DNA of 39,695 nt, taken from Nostoc sp. 106C (GTDB lineage Bacteria > Cyanobacteriota > Cyanobacteriia > Cyanobacteriales > Nostocaceae). This document shows, one piece after another, positions 1 through 8,184 of this stretch; positions within the stretch are counted from its first letter, which is position 1; the number at the start of each line of letters is the position of its first letter. Under the pieces are notes generated by a model. That model did not search any database and was not told the origin of the DNA. It worked only from the letters and a program-made list of their open reading frames with translations. Where the stretch lies: the NCBI RefSeq assembly GCF_002154725.1, contig NZ_MTAW01000067.1:1-39695 (forward strand), given 5' to 3'. The translations under genes and the position numbers were made by a program.

Positions 1-56
1 GCGAACATCGGCGATAGGTAAAATTTACCATTTTGCCTATTCACGCAACAACGCCC

Positions 57-85
57 CTTTGTGGTAGAAAATTTAAACCACAAAG
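57..85. other. Small perfect hairpin in the edge intergenic region
   Basis: CTTTGTGGT (57-65) pairs with ACCACAAAG (77-85) around an 11-base loop. It lies just past the 3' end of the minus-strand amidohydrolase gene. No T-tract follows on either strand, so it is a weak terminator candidate or a small dispersed repeat. I see no gene in bases 1-146. Confidence 0.3.
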
Positions 86-146
86 ACACAAAGATTAAAA
101 TGATTACAAATGCAGAATATTAATAAAGCAAGCATTTAAAGTTAAT

Positions 147-893
147 TCAAGCTGTTAGTAAACTTTGTTTAGTATATGTTGCTTGAACAAAAGCCTGAAA
201 AATTCTTTGATGATTGGGATCGTTAGCAGCTGAAAGCTCCGGATGCCATTGTACGCCAATAGCCCAAGGATGATGCTCGTGTTCTACAGCTTCAATGACT
301 TCATCTTCTAAAGCATGGGCAACAACGCGCCATCCAGATGGTACTTGGTGTACTGCTTGGTGGTGCCAAGAAACTACAGAAATTTGAGTATTTTGTACAC
401 AGTCAGCTAAACGACTGGCTGCATTGATCTTCACCATGTGTTCTGTTGGTAAGCGCCTTCCTGGTTCGGGATCTAGACGGTGTAATACTGAATTACCGTA
501 TACCTCTGGGACATGGGGAATGAGAGTTCCGCCAGAAGCGACGATGAGAATTTGTAAACCCCGACAAATACCAAATACAGGTAAATGATGCTCAAGGGCA
601 AACTTAGCTAACTGTAGTTCAAAAGCATCGCGATCGCCATCTACAGAATAAATGCTAGGGTGGTCAGAGCCTTTGTACCAAACAGGGTTAATATCTCCAC
701 CACCGGAGATGATCAATCCATCTAGCGGTTCTAAAAGCCTCCCAGGCTCGGTTTCTCCTGGCGGTAATAATATGGGAGTGCCGCCAGCGGCACGAACAGC
801 ATCAATGTAAGCACTTGGTAAAGAAAATGGTATTGCGTCTTTGCGTCCATAAGTTGTAATCCCAATCAAAGCATTTCGCGATTTTCTACTCAT
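147..893 (-). CDS. Gamma-glutamyl-gamma-aminobutyrate hydrolase family (class I glutamine amidotransferase-like)
   Basis: A 248-residue cytosolic hydrolase of the PuuD-like peptidase C26 family, which cleaves gamma-glutamyl amide bonds. The nucleophile motif GICRG places the catalytic cysteine at about residue 110, and QWHPE places the His/Glu pair at about 217 and 219. The oxyanion-side loop LIISGGGDINP (about 60-70) is also present. All three parts of the Cys-His-Glu triad are visible and the length is normal. The ATG lies inside the last codons of the upstream NB-ARC/WD40 gene (8-bp overlap), so translation is probably coupled. The substrate cannot be told: PuuD proper acts in putrescine breakdown, but no other puu gene is near. 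The linkage to a STAND protein raises the possibility of an effector or accessory role, which is inference only. Confidence 0.85.
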   Translation of the reverse strand: MSRKSRNALIGITTYGRKDAIPFSLPSAYIDAVRAAGGTPILLPPGETEPGRLLEPLDGLIISGGGDINPVWYKGSDHPSIYSVDGDRDAFELQLAKFALEHHLPVFGICRGLQILIVASGGTLIPHVPEVYGNSVLHRLDPEPGRRLPTEHMVKINAASRLADCVQNTQISVVSWHHQAVHQVPSGWRVVAHALEDEVIEAVEHEHHPWAIGVQWHPELSAANDPNHQRIFQAFVQATYTKQSLLTA

Positions 894-3800
894 TGTTTTT
901 CTTTGCTCCTAAGGTTTTTAAAGTTTTGATTTGGGCTTCTGTAAGATTCACCACATCTGTTATATCCATACCTTCATAAAGTCGGGGAGATTTCAGTGCT
1001 TTCTTCAACTCTCCTGTTTCAGTGTGCCATAGCATAATCGTGCCATCTTCGCTACTACTAGCAAGAGTTTGACCATCAGCACTAAAGATAACAGACCAGA
1101 TTCTTTCTTGATGTCCAGTTAAAGTATGGTAGAGTTTGGCGGTTTTTATATCCCAAATTTCCACGATTGGGTTTCCCCCTGCACTCGCTATAAAACGGCC
1201 TTGAGGACTAAAAGCCACAGTCCGCACCCATCCAGTGTTTCCTTCCAAGGTATGGATACATTTACCTGTAGTTATATCCCAGAGTTTTACGGTGTGGTCT
1301 TCACTACCGCTAACTAGGGTATTACCGTCAGGGCTAAAACGCACAGACCGCACCCATCCATTATGGCCAGAAAGGGTATTCAGGCATTTACCTGTATCTA
1401 CATCCCACAATTTGATTGTGCAATCTTCGCTACCACTAGCTAAGATGCTGCTATCTGGGCTAAAAGTTACAGACCAAAGCCAGTTTTTATGATTCTCTTG
1501 AGTTTGGCGGTATTCACCTGTATGAATATTCCAGATTCTTAAAATTTTGTCATCGCCACCACTGGCTAAATAACGACCGTCTGGACTAAAAGCCACAGTC
1601 AAAATGCGATCGCAATGATCTATTAAAGTTTTGCGGTGTTGACCAGTTTGAGCATCCCATAATCTGATGGTTTGGTCGTCGCTACCACTGGCAATTAGAC
1701 TACTGTCAGGACTTAATGCTACGGCGCGGATTCTATTGGTATGTCCTGTTAAAGATTTAGGTTCCCCAGTATCTAAGTTCCAGAGTTTAATGGTTTTATC
1801 GTCATTACCACTAATTAAGATATTGCTACTGGGATGAAAAACTAAAGACCAAGCCCAGTCTGTGTAACCTTGAAGAGTTTTGAGACATTCACCTGTGTGA
1901 GCATCCCAAAGTTTCACAGTTTTGTCATCGCTACTAGTGATTAAAGTTTTACCTTCAGGATCGGTAAAGGTCACAGACCAAACTTTTTCTGTGTGTTCTG
2001 ATAAAGTTCGGTGGCGTCTGTTGTTGTAAATATCCCACAAAATTACCTTATGGTCTTCACTGGCACTAGCTAAAATGCGAGAATTGGGTTCGGGGCTAAA
2101 AGCTAGCGATCGCACTCTTTGGGTATGACCTTGCAAAGTTTTAAGATATTTGCCGCTATGAATATCCCAGATTCTAATCGTATGGTCATCACTACCACTA
2201 GCTAAAATTTTACCATCAGAACTAAAGGCAACTGTACGTACCCGTGCTGTATGTTGTCCTTCCAGAGTTCTCAAATATTTACCAGTTTTCGCATCCCACA
2301 AAATAACTGTTCTGTCACTACTACCACTGGCTAAAATTTTGCCATCAGGACTAAATGCTACTCCTCTTACCCAATGAGTATGTTTTTGCAGAATATTCCA
2401 ACATTCACCAGTATGGATATCCCATAATCTAACTGTTTTATCTTCGCTACTACTAGCTACAGTTTTACCATCTGGGCTAAATGCTACTGACCAAACTCTT
2501 TCGGTATGTCCCTCTAATGTTTTTAAACATTGACCAGTTTTGGTGTTCCATAACATGAGGGTTTTGTCATCGCTACCACTAACTAAAATTTCTCCATCAG
2601 GGCTAAAAGCTACCGATCTAATCCAATTTGTATGCCCTTCTAAAGTTAGAAGTTGATGGCCATTGGCATCTCGAAGCCGAATTTTACTTTTAGTATCGCC
2701 CAAAGCAATTATCGATTTTTTAGGGTTATAGGCCACCGCCAACACAATCCCAAAAGCTTCTGTAAATCGTGATTTGTTTAAATCTGCACCAATAAATTTC
2801 ACATTGTGTAAATCCGCACCTCGCAGATATGCTTGCCATACAGTTAAATATGACAGATCGAGACCAGATAAATTGTAGTTGTAATAACGTAATAAATTTA
2901 AGATATTGCCTACCGCATAACCTTTAGTTAAACTCCTAATTGTCTTATCGTTTTTTTCTAGGAATTTAACTAATTGTTTCTCTATATTGCTAATATTTTT
3001 TGCAATGGGCTTGAGAATTAATTGTGTTTGGCAACTCCTGACATAATCTTTAGCAGTAGCCTTAATTAAAGCGTATTGATTAAAAATGTGAAATTTTGTT
3101 GAGTTTAACTCTTCAGTAACCTGTCGTACTAGAATCCCAGTCATGTATTCCATCACAACATTTTGCAGAGTGAATCTGCCATCCATAGCTTCGATAAGCG
3201 AGCAGCGTTTCAGGTTTTCTAAGGCATTAATGACATCAAGATATATCGGTTTCTCGGCTATATCCTCAAATAATTCATTGACTGAGACTGGTTCGCGATT
3301 AATTGCCAACCAGTACATAATTTGTTTTTCTAATTCTGCCAATCGAGCGAATTGCTTATCTAATAAGGTTTCTATACCAACGAAAGGTGTAAGAGCAATT
3401 TCTTGTGATAAAAATTCAAAAACGTTACCGCTAAATAAATCTTGAATAAAAGTAGAGACTATTTTTAAGGCTAAAGGATTACCGCTGTATAATCCGATTA
3501 ACTTTTGCATTTCTTCATCTGTACCAAAAAGTCTTTTGTCTTCTAAGACTTTCATGGCTTCTAAGTCTTTTAAACCTTGTAGTAATAAAGAACGAATTGG
3601 TAAATTTTCGCCTTCTTGAACAGCAATTTCTTGAGGTTTTATCCGACTGGTTAACACTAAACAACTTTGATGATGTAACTCACCAATCCGCTGAATTAAA
3701 ATACTATATTCTTGGTATTCATCACGGTACTGTTCTTGATGCGTTCCATCAGCAAGAATTGATTCAAAATTATCTAATATTAATAAACAACGGTAAGCCC

Positions 3801-4434
3801 GCAAATATTCAAGCAGAAAGGTAATTTTTTCATTAATATCACCTGTGGTATTAATTTCTTCTTGATTAGATAAAAATTTAATTATGCCATCAAGTAGTGT
3901 ACCTAGCTTGGGTGTCTCTCTTAGACTGCGCCAGATGATGTAATCAAACTCTGATTTTAATGACTGGGCTAATCTTACAGACAAAGCGGTTTTTCCCAGT
4001 CCACCCATTCCCAGCAACGCAATCATCCGACAATGCTCGTTGATTATCCATTGTCTGAGAGCTTCTAATTCCTGAGTGCGTCCGTAAAATGTGACAGTAT
4101 CGGGTGCTTCTCCTAAATCCTGTTTACTCTCGGCGTTTGTTGTCTGGGCTACTGGTAATGTATTGCTAGAGTAGTCACTGATGAATTCTGGTTTGTATTT
4201 AGCAAACAAAGTTACTAACTCAGATTTTTTGCTGACATCAAACGCACGGTAGAGCCTTTCTAAGTATTTTCTGACTGTTACTGGCTTAATGTCTAGAACT
4301 TGGGCGATCGCATCGTCGTCTAACTCCCCAGCCAAGACTAGACGCAATACCTCTTGGCGTCGTGGCGTTAGTTTATCGAAGGTTTCGTTCAACTGTTGTT
4401 GATTCATCTGGTTTGGTGGCTTTCCACCTAACAT
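886..4434 (-). CDS. STAND-type NB-ARC ATPase with LuxR-like HTH, pentapeptide-like segment and 14 WD40 repeats
   Basis: A 1182-residue signalling protein. Order of domains: a LuxR-type helix-turn-helix (about 20-75, TPRRQEVLRLVLAG and PVTVRKYLERL); an NB-ARC domain with Walker A GMGGLGKTAL (about 142-151), Walker B LLILDN (about 217-222) and a downstream GNPLAL motif; a short pentapeptide-like stretch (GADLHNVKFIGADL); and about 14 WD40 units to the C terminus. Fourteen would suit two seven-bladed propellers, the first unit being degenerate. In this family the propeller senses a ligand, NB-ARC oligomerises with ATP, and the N terminus is the output, here probably DNA binding. The ATG at 4434 opens the frame; a second ATG at 4407, starting MNQQQLNE, is an equally good or better start. 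It overlaps the downstream amidohydrolase by 8 bp. A CRP-like palindrome lies 42 bp upstream of 4434. Confidence 0.9.
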   Translation of the reverse strand: MLGGKPPNQMNQQQLNETFDKLTPRRQEVLRLVLAGELDDDAIAQVLDIKPVTVRKYLERLYRAFDVSKKSELVTLFAKYKPEFISDYSSNTLPVAQTTNAESKQDLGEAPDTVTFYGRTQELEALRQWIINEHCRMIALLGMGGLGKTALSVRLAQSLKSEFDYIIWRSLRETPKLGTLLDGIIKFLSNQEEINTTGDINEKITFLLEYLRAYRCLLILDNFESILADGTHQEQYRDEYQEYSILIQRIGELHHQSCLVLTSRIKPQEIAVQEGENLPIRSLLLQGLKDLEAMKVLEDKRLFGTDEEMQKLIGLYSGNPLALKIVSTFIQDLFSGNVFEFLSQEIALTPFVGIETLLDKQFARLAELEKQIMYWLAINREPVSVNELFEDIAEKPIYLDVINALENLKRCSLIEAMDGRFTLQNVVMEYMTGILVRQVTEELNSTKFHIFNQYALIKATAKDYVRSCQTQLILKPIAKNISNIEKQLVKFLEKNDKTIRSLTKGYAVGNILNLLRYYNYNLSGLDLSYLTVWQAYLRGADLHNVKFIGADLNKSRFTEAFGIVLAVAYNPKKSIIALGDTKSKIRLRDANGHQLLTLEGHTNWIRSVAFSPDGEILVSGSDDKTLMLWNTKTGQCLKTLEGHTERVWSVAFSPDGKTVASSSEDKTVRLWDIHTGECWNILQKHTHWVRGVAFSPDGKILASGSSDRTVILWDAKTGKYLRTLEGQHTARVRTVAFSSDGKILASGSDDHTIRIWDIHSGKYLKTLQGHTQRVRSLAFSPEPNSRILASASEDHKVILWDIYNNRRHRTLSEHTEKVWSVTFTDPEGKTLITSSDDKTVKLWDAHTGECLKTLQGYTDWAWSLVFHPSSNILISGNDDKTIKLWNLDTGEPKSLTGHTNRIRAVALSPDSSLIASGSDDQTIRLWDAQTGQHRKTLIDHCDRILTVAFSPDGRYLASGGDDKILRIWNIHTGEYRQTQENHKNWLWSVTFSPDSSILASGSEDCTIKLWDVDTGKCLNTLSGHNGWVRSVRFSPDGNTLVSGSEDHTVKLWDITTGKCIHTLEGNTGWVRTVAFSPQGRFIASAGGNPIVEIWDIKTAKLYHTLTGHQERIWSVIFSADGQTLASSSEDGTIMLWHTETGELKKALKSPRLYEGMDITDVVNLTEAQIKTLKTLGAKKNNE

Positions 4435-4475
4435 AGGAATTAGTGACTGAGAATAGCTTACAGCTTAAAATCTTT

Positions 4476-4491
4476 TGTGACACCTGTCACT
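4476..4491. promoter_or_regulatory. CRP-like binding site upstream of the NB-ARC/WD40 gene
   Basis: TGTGACACCTGTCACT matches the CRP/SyCRP1 consensus TGTGA-N6-TCACA at 9 of 10 defined positions. It sits 42-57 bp before the ATG at 4434, a sensible place for a regulator of the minus-strand operon. cAMP receptor proteins are known in Nostocales; binding here is inferred. The 360 bp between 4435 and 4794 hold no other gene I can support. Confidence 0.45.
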
Positions 4492-4794
4492 TATACGGAA
4501 ATTCTGATTTTTCTTTTTTGACACTAAATTTCTTGCCTATAAATTGCCAGATTTCAAGTAAAATTTCAATGGTGAGCCTACTTGACAGCATTGAAATACA
4601 CATGAGATGATTGTCACACAATACGACACCTAGTCGTAGGGAAAATATAATTAAATTTTTCCTGTCCAGTTACGTAATGCAAATACCCCGGCAGATTCTC
4701 ACTCACAAAAGTGACAGCCTTCTTTTGAACGCTTAACACATTTTTAATTTCTGATTGAGGGTCTAGCACTGGCTTACCATAAGGTTCCATAACT

Positions 4795-5151
4795 ATGCCC
4801 GGAGAAACTAGCCAAGCGAACGAAGTTGACAAAGTTGTGACTCGACTGCTGGTAATTCTCCTTAGTTGTTGGCATGAAACTGGCTATGGTCACGTAGAAA
4901 TCAAAAGCGAACGAATTAAACGCGATCGAATAGCAGTTACGATCATGGGTTCTACCCATTATCGATATGTCATCAGTAAAGAGGATTTACAACATTGGTG
5001 GAGAGAGGAGGAAGAATCGAGTCACGGGACAACTGAATACGAAGTATTAACACAATTGAATAATTATCTGTCTTTCCTAAAAGAATCAGGCATAGTTGTG
5101 ATGACTAGCCAGTGGAAAGATGAAAAAAATTCAGAGATTTTCAATCCCTAG
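4795..5151 (+). CDS. Hypothetical protein, 118 aa
   Basis: I do not recognise this protein. It starts at ATG 4795, has no signal peptide or convincing membrane segment, and is rich in charged residues (HWWREEEESS near the middle). The first third is more hydrophobic (VVTRLLVILLSCWHE). A strong intrinsic terminator follows 27 bp after the stop, which supports a real single-gene transcript. It lies divergent from the NB-ARC/WD40 gene, about 360 bp away, so the two could share regulation. It is probably a small soluble lineage-restricted cyanobacterial protein. Confidence 0.6.
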   Translation: MPGETSQANEVDKVVTRLLVILLSCWHETGYGHVEIKSERIKRDRIAVTIMGSTHYRYVISKEDLQHWWREEEESSHGTTEYEVLTQLNNYLSFLKESGIVVMTSQWKDEKNSEIFNP

Positions 5152-5178
5152 CCCTGATAAATTGTGATTTTTACAAGG

Positions 5179-5219
5179 CAGGAAAAGTTAGCTAATTAAC
5201 TTTTTCTGTCTTATTTTTT
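5179..5219 (+). terminator. Intrinsic terminator after the 118-aa gene
   Basis: A 12-bp stem (5179-5190 with 5197-5208, one G-T pair) closes a six-base loop. It is followed by TCTTATTTTTT, a typical T-rich tail for the plus strand. Confidence 0.75.
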
Positions 5220-5265
5220 AGGGCTAACTTCTAGGCAAAACTAGTAATTGATTGGAGCAAAAACT

Positions 5266-5502
5266 ATGAAAACTCAACAGAATAATAATTTCTTATTTCG
5301 GTTAGCATCAAGATTTTTGAAGTACCTGCTACTTTTTACAGTCGGCTTGGCGATCGCCTTTGTGATGTCCACAAGTTTTGGAGCATCTCATTTCATGATG
5401 ATGCTGCTACCTTTGATTGGACAATGGTTAGGACGATTAGCACTCATCCTCCTATGCTTGTTTGCCGCAGCGATGATTGTAGAGTCCGTAGTTCAAAAAT
5501 AA
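5266..5502 (+). CDS. Small two-TM membrane protein, 78 aa
   Basis: The ATG at 5266 is preceded eight bases upstream by GGAG, so it is preferred over the TTG at 5248, which gives six extra residues. After a short polar N terminus there are two hydrophobic segments, about residues 17-42 (LLLFTVGLAIAFVM) and 47-73 (MMLLPLIGQWLGRLALILL), with almost no loop residues outside the membrane. The family is unknown to me. It stands between two terminator hairpins and so is probably transcribed alone. Its position next to another small 2-TM protein gene may be meaningful, but nothing in the sequence gives a function. Confidence 0.65.
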   Translation: MKTQQNNNFLFRLASRFLKYLLLFTVGLAIAFVMSTSFGASHFMMMLLPLIGQWLGRLALILLCLFAAAMIVESVVQK

Positions 5503-5550
5503 GCTAACGGATCTCTAAATTGTACTGCTATTTATTGTTAGGAAATAAAT

Positions 5551-5594
5551 ATGCTTTCCTCCTAAAAAAGTTTTAACGCTAAGGAGGGAAGCAT
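5551..5594. terminator. Terminator-like hairpin
   Basis: ATGCTTTCCTCCT (5551-5563) pairs with AGGAGGGAAGCAT (5582-5594), 13 bp with one wobble pair, around an 18-base loop. Only a weak T-rich tail (TATTTCT) follows, so it could also be an mRNA-end stabiliser. Confidence 0.5.
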
Positions 5595-5726
5595 TATTTC
5601 TAAAACCTACAGAAAGCAGGTATCAATATTTTTAAAGCTACCCGCTTGGTTATCTCACCTCCCAACCAGGTAGCGATCGCAGTTACACAACTCTTGGCAA
5701 GTCGTATACAACTCTACTTTCAGTTT

Positions 5727-6080
5727 ATGACAAACATTAACCCAAAAACTGGTTCTCGCAAAAATAATTCTCGCTCCAACGCTTTCAAATCTAGTTCCTA
5801 TGACGAGATGGAATGGAAAACCTATCACGAACATTGCTACCAAGCTCGTTTGAGCTACATTTTATCTTGTATTGCGATCGCAGCTTCTATTGGGATGAGT
5901 TTATTAGCAGCGTTCCTGATGCTTTTTGATAATGCAACTCAGGCGAATGTGACAGCTGTCACAGGATTAATTTCGACTGGATTGTATATTCCCCTGTCTA
6001 GGGATGCAAATAAAAAAATCGAGCGCCTGACAAAATTGACTAAAGACTACAGGTTACTGCGTCCCTCAGATGAAATCTAG
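5727..6080 (+). CDS. 2-TM protein resembling the cyanobacterial TRADD-N-associated membrane domain
   Basis: A 117-residue protein counted from ATG 5727; an upstream in-frame TTG at 5646 would add 27 residues but has no good ribosome site. The N-terminal 30 residues are polar and Ser/Asn/Lys-rich. Then come an amphipathic stretch (YHEHCYQARLSYILS), TM1 (about 42-66), TM2 (about 74-88, VTAVTGLISTGLYI) and a basic coiled tail (ANKKIERLTKLTKDYRLL). This order and the tail resemble the cyanobacterial TRADD-N-associated 2-TM domain, recalled from family descriptions and not searched. That domain is usually found beside adaptor or STAND components, and a STAND ATPase gene lies 1.3 kb upstream on the other strand. 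A perfect CRP-type palindrome lies inside the coding region. Confidence 0.65.
   Translation: MTNINPKTGSRKNNSRSNAFKSSSYDEMEWKTYHEHCYQARLSYILSCIAIAASIGMSLLAAFLMLFDNATQANVTAVTGLISTGLYIPLSRDANKKIERLTKLTKDYRLLRPSDEI
5948..5963. promoter_or_regulatory. Perfect CRP-type palindrome inside a coding region
   Basis: TGTGACAGCTGTCACA is a perfect 16-bp palindrome and an exact match to TGTGA-N6-TCACA. It lies within the 2-TM gene, so it may be chance, though it is a better match than the site upstream of the NB-ARC gene. Confidence 0.3.
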
Positions 6081-6127
6081 TTTGAAGGTAGAAAGTCCAC
6101 AGTCAAAAGTGTGCTCTATTGGCTGTA

Positions 6128-6160
6128 AGATTCCCGACTTTTCTAAAAAGTCGGGAATCT
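6128..6160. terminator. Bidirectional terminator between convergent genes
   Basis: AGATTCCCGACTTTT (6128-6142) and AAAAGTCGGGAATCT (6146-6160) form a perfect 15-bp stem with a three-base loop. It lies between the plus-strand 2-TM gene and the minus-strand TolB-like gene and can serve both. Confidence 0.7.
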
Positions 6161-6180
6161 GAACTTCTTGCGTAAAAAAC

Positions 6181-7248
6181 TTAGATTTTCAGCCGACAAA
6201 TATGCGATTGTCCATTTTGCAAGCACTCATAAGCTATTTGTTTACCATCAAGCGACCAAACTGGACGTGAATCTCTACCTTTATTGCTAGTTAGTCGAGT
6301 TTCACCAGAACCATCAGCGTTCATTAGATAAATATCTGAATTCCCATCCCGGTTAGATTCAAAGACAATTCGTTTACCGTCAGGAGACCAAGCTGGGTTT
6401 TGAAATATCCCTTTATTTGTTAGCTGGGTGTTACCAGAACCATCAGCATTAATTACATAAATGTAACCATTGTTCTTAAAAGGTTCAGCGCTAGAATGAT
6501 AAGCAATCTTCTTGCTATCTGGAGACCAAACTGCGCCTGCATTATTATTTGGATCTTTAGTTAATCGAGTTTGGTTAGAACCATCAGTATTCATCACATA
6601 GAGTTCTTCGTTACCATCACGTCCAGAAATAAAGGCAATTTTTTTACCATCTGGCGACCAAGAAAGAACTGAATCATATCCTGGATTATTGGTGATTCTC
6701 GTAATATTAGAACCATCATAATTCATCACGTAGATTTCGTAATCATTATTTTCCCGGCGAGAACCAAAGGCAATTTTTTTGCCATCTGGAGACCAAATAT
6801 AAGGATAATCACCAGCAGGATTTTTAGTTAAATTGGTTTGTCTAGAACCATCAGCATTCATCACATAAACTTCAGGATTGCCATCCCGTCCCGAAAGAAA
6901 AGCTATTTTCTTGCTATCTGGCGACCAAACAGGAGAGCGATCCTTGATTTTATTCTTGGTAAGATTCTTTAAGTTTGAACCATCAGTATTCATCACATAG
7001 ATTTCTTCATTACCAGGATTGTCCAAGCTCATAAAAGCAATTTGCTTGCCATCTGGCGACCACTGCGGTTCTTCAGCAAGCTTAATTTTGGGAGTTAAAT
7101 CGATTACTTTGCGTTGGACGCTAGGAGATTTTTGAGCAGTAATTTCAGCTTTAGCTGCTGTGAAATTCTTGCTAGCACAGCTACTAAGGCTAAGTAGGGT
7201 TCCTAAGAATAAAGTGTAGATGATAGGGCGGTTATTTAAGTTCAACAT
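6181..7248 (-). CDS. TolB-like beta-propeller lipoprotein
   Basis: A 355-residue exported lipoprotein. The N terminus has a hydrophobic signal and a lipobox LSSC with the acylated cysteine at about residue 24. The rest is a series of about seven PD40/WD40-like units of the TolB type, each with a W-SPDGK-IAF core and a D-G-N-EIYVMNADGS tail. Such propellers bind peptides or partner proteins at the cell envelope. It is shorter than true TolB and lacks its N-terminal domain, and no tol or pal genes are adjacent, so it should not be named tolB. The start is ATG 7248; the only gene sharing its transcript region is convergent. Confidence 0.85.
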   Translation of the reverse strand: MLNLNNRPIIYTLFLGTLLSLSSCASKNFTAAKAEITAQKSPSVQRKVIDLTPKIKLAEEPQWSPDGKQIAFMSLDNPGNEEIYVMNTDGSNLKNLTKNKIKDRSPVWSPDSKKIAFLSGRDGNPEVYVMNADGSRQTNLTKNPAGDYPYIWSPDGKKIAFGSRRENNDYEIYVMNYDGSNITRITNNPGYDSVLSWSPDGKKIAFISGRDGNEELYVMNTDGSNQTRLTKDPNNNAGAVWSPDSKKIAYHSSAEPFKNNGYIYVINADGSGNTQLTNKGIFQNPAWSPDGKRIVFESNRDGNSDIYLMNADGSGETRLTSNKGRDSRPVWSLDGKQIAYECLQNGQSHICRLKI

Positions 7249-7548
7249 TATTAGTCACTACAATTATTTTGTAGATGAATTTATTTATCAACTTAATTAT
7301 CTTGACTATTGAAGCTTCAATTTTGTTCGAGATTTTTCTAAGATTGCTGATAGATAAATAGTCAAAACAAGAAACTCAGCAATACGGTTAGTATTACAAC
7401 TACAAACTGCAACCAAGCGATTCCGGATTTATTCTCAATAAGTTCATTTGAGAACTGAAGTACTCACTAAGCAAAGTCTCTCATTTGCCGATCGCAAATA
7501 AGTTAGGAGCACTATAGGATTTACAAGAATTTGCTACTACCTTGAGTT

Positions 7549-7734
7549 ATACCAATTTCAGAAAAAAATGAGACAGATGCGTAGGTTGGAGAGCCACTCA
7601 CGTGGGCGGGTTTCCCGACTTGAGTGAAGTGGCGTTTGAACTCAGTGAAACCCAAAAATTATAAGACTTTAGAGTGTTGGGTTTCGTTCCTCAACCTAAC
7701 CTACATCTACATCAGATTTTTTGTGAAATGGTAT
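7549..7734. mobile_element. MITE-like element, family A, copy 1 (186 bp)
   Basis: The ends are imperfect inverted repeats: ATACCAATTTCAGAAAAAAA on the left and the complement of ATACCATTTCACAAAAAAT on the right. A second copy of the same length lies at 24394-24579 with high identity. There is no coding capacity. It sits in the 0.93 kb gap between the TolB-like gene and nifJ; apart from a leader hairpin I see nothing else in that gap. Confidence 0.7.
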
Positions 7735-8089
7735 TAGATGCCAGGAAAACCCGAAGAATTAATTCTCGAACCTCTACCCCCAAATCACCAATAATTTCCC
7801 TAAAATGCATAGCCCAAGGGTTTAGGTTCGCTTGAGTACAAAATTAATATATATAAATTTATATAGAATAGCTTATGAGATAATGATACGGGAATTAGAG
7901 ATAAATATAGAACTAAAATCTGCCAATAATTTGTGATTTAAATTTGTGCAGAAGCCAGTTCTTTAAAAAAGAATATTTACAAAAACTATTACTTAGAATT
8001 GGCCAACTCTAATTCATCTATCCATGTATTCCCCTAATTTTGAGTAGCAGGCAGTTATAAATAAAACCTAGTTGGAAATGGCAGAAAAG

Positions 8090-8112
8090 AAGAGTCCAAA
8101 TTATGGACTCTT
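8090..8112 (+). promoter_or_regulatory. Hairpin in the nifJ leader
   Basis: AAGAGTCCA (8090-8098) pairs perfectly with TGGACTCTT (8104-8112) around a five-base loop, about 70 bp before the nifJ start. There is no T-tract, so it is more likely a leader structure or small repeat than a terminator. Any role in nifJ control is inference. Confidence 0.35.
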
Positions 8113-8184
8113 GACGTTTATTTATGCCCCTCTACTGAGCAATGTGCATATTTTCGCATCTGGCTGACAAGGCAGGAGTAAATG

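Noticed and set aside
4614-4959. Short minus-strand frames opposite the 118-aa gene
   Set aside because: They overlap the better plus-strand gene with its own terminator and have no recognisable motif.
6181-7248. Naming the lipoprotein tolB
   Set aside because: It has only the propeller and a lipobox, and no tol or pal genes are near; TolB-like is as far as the sequence allows.
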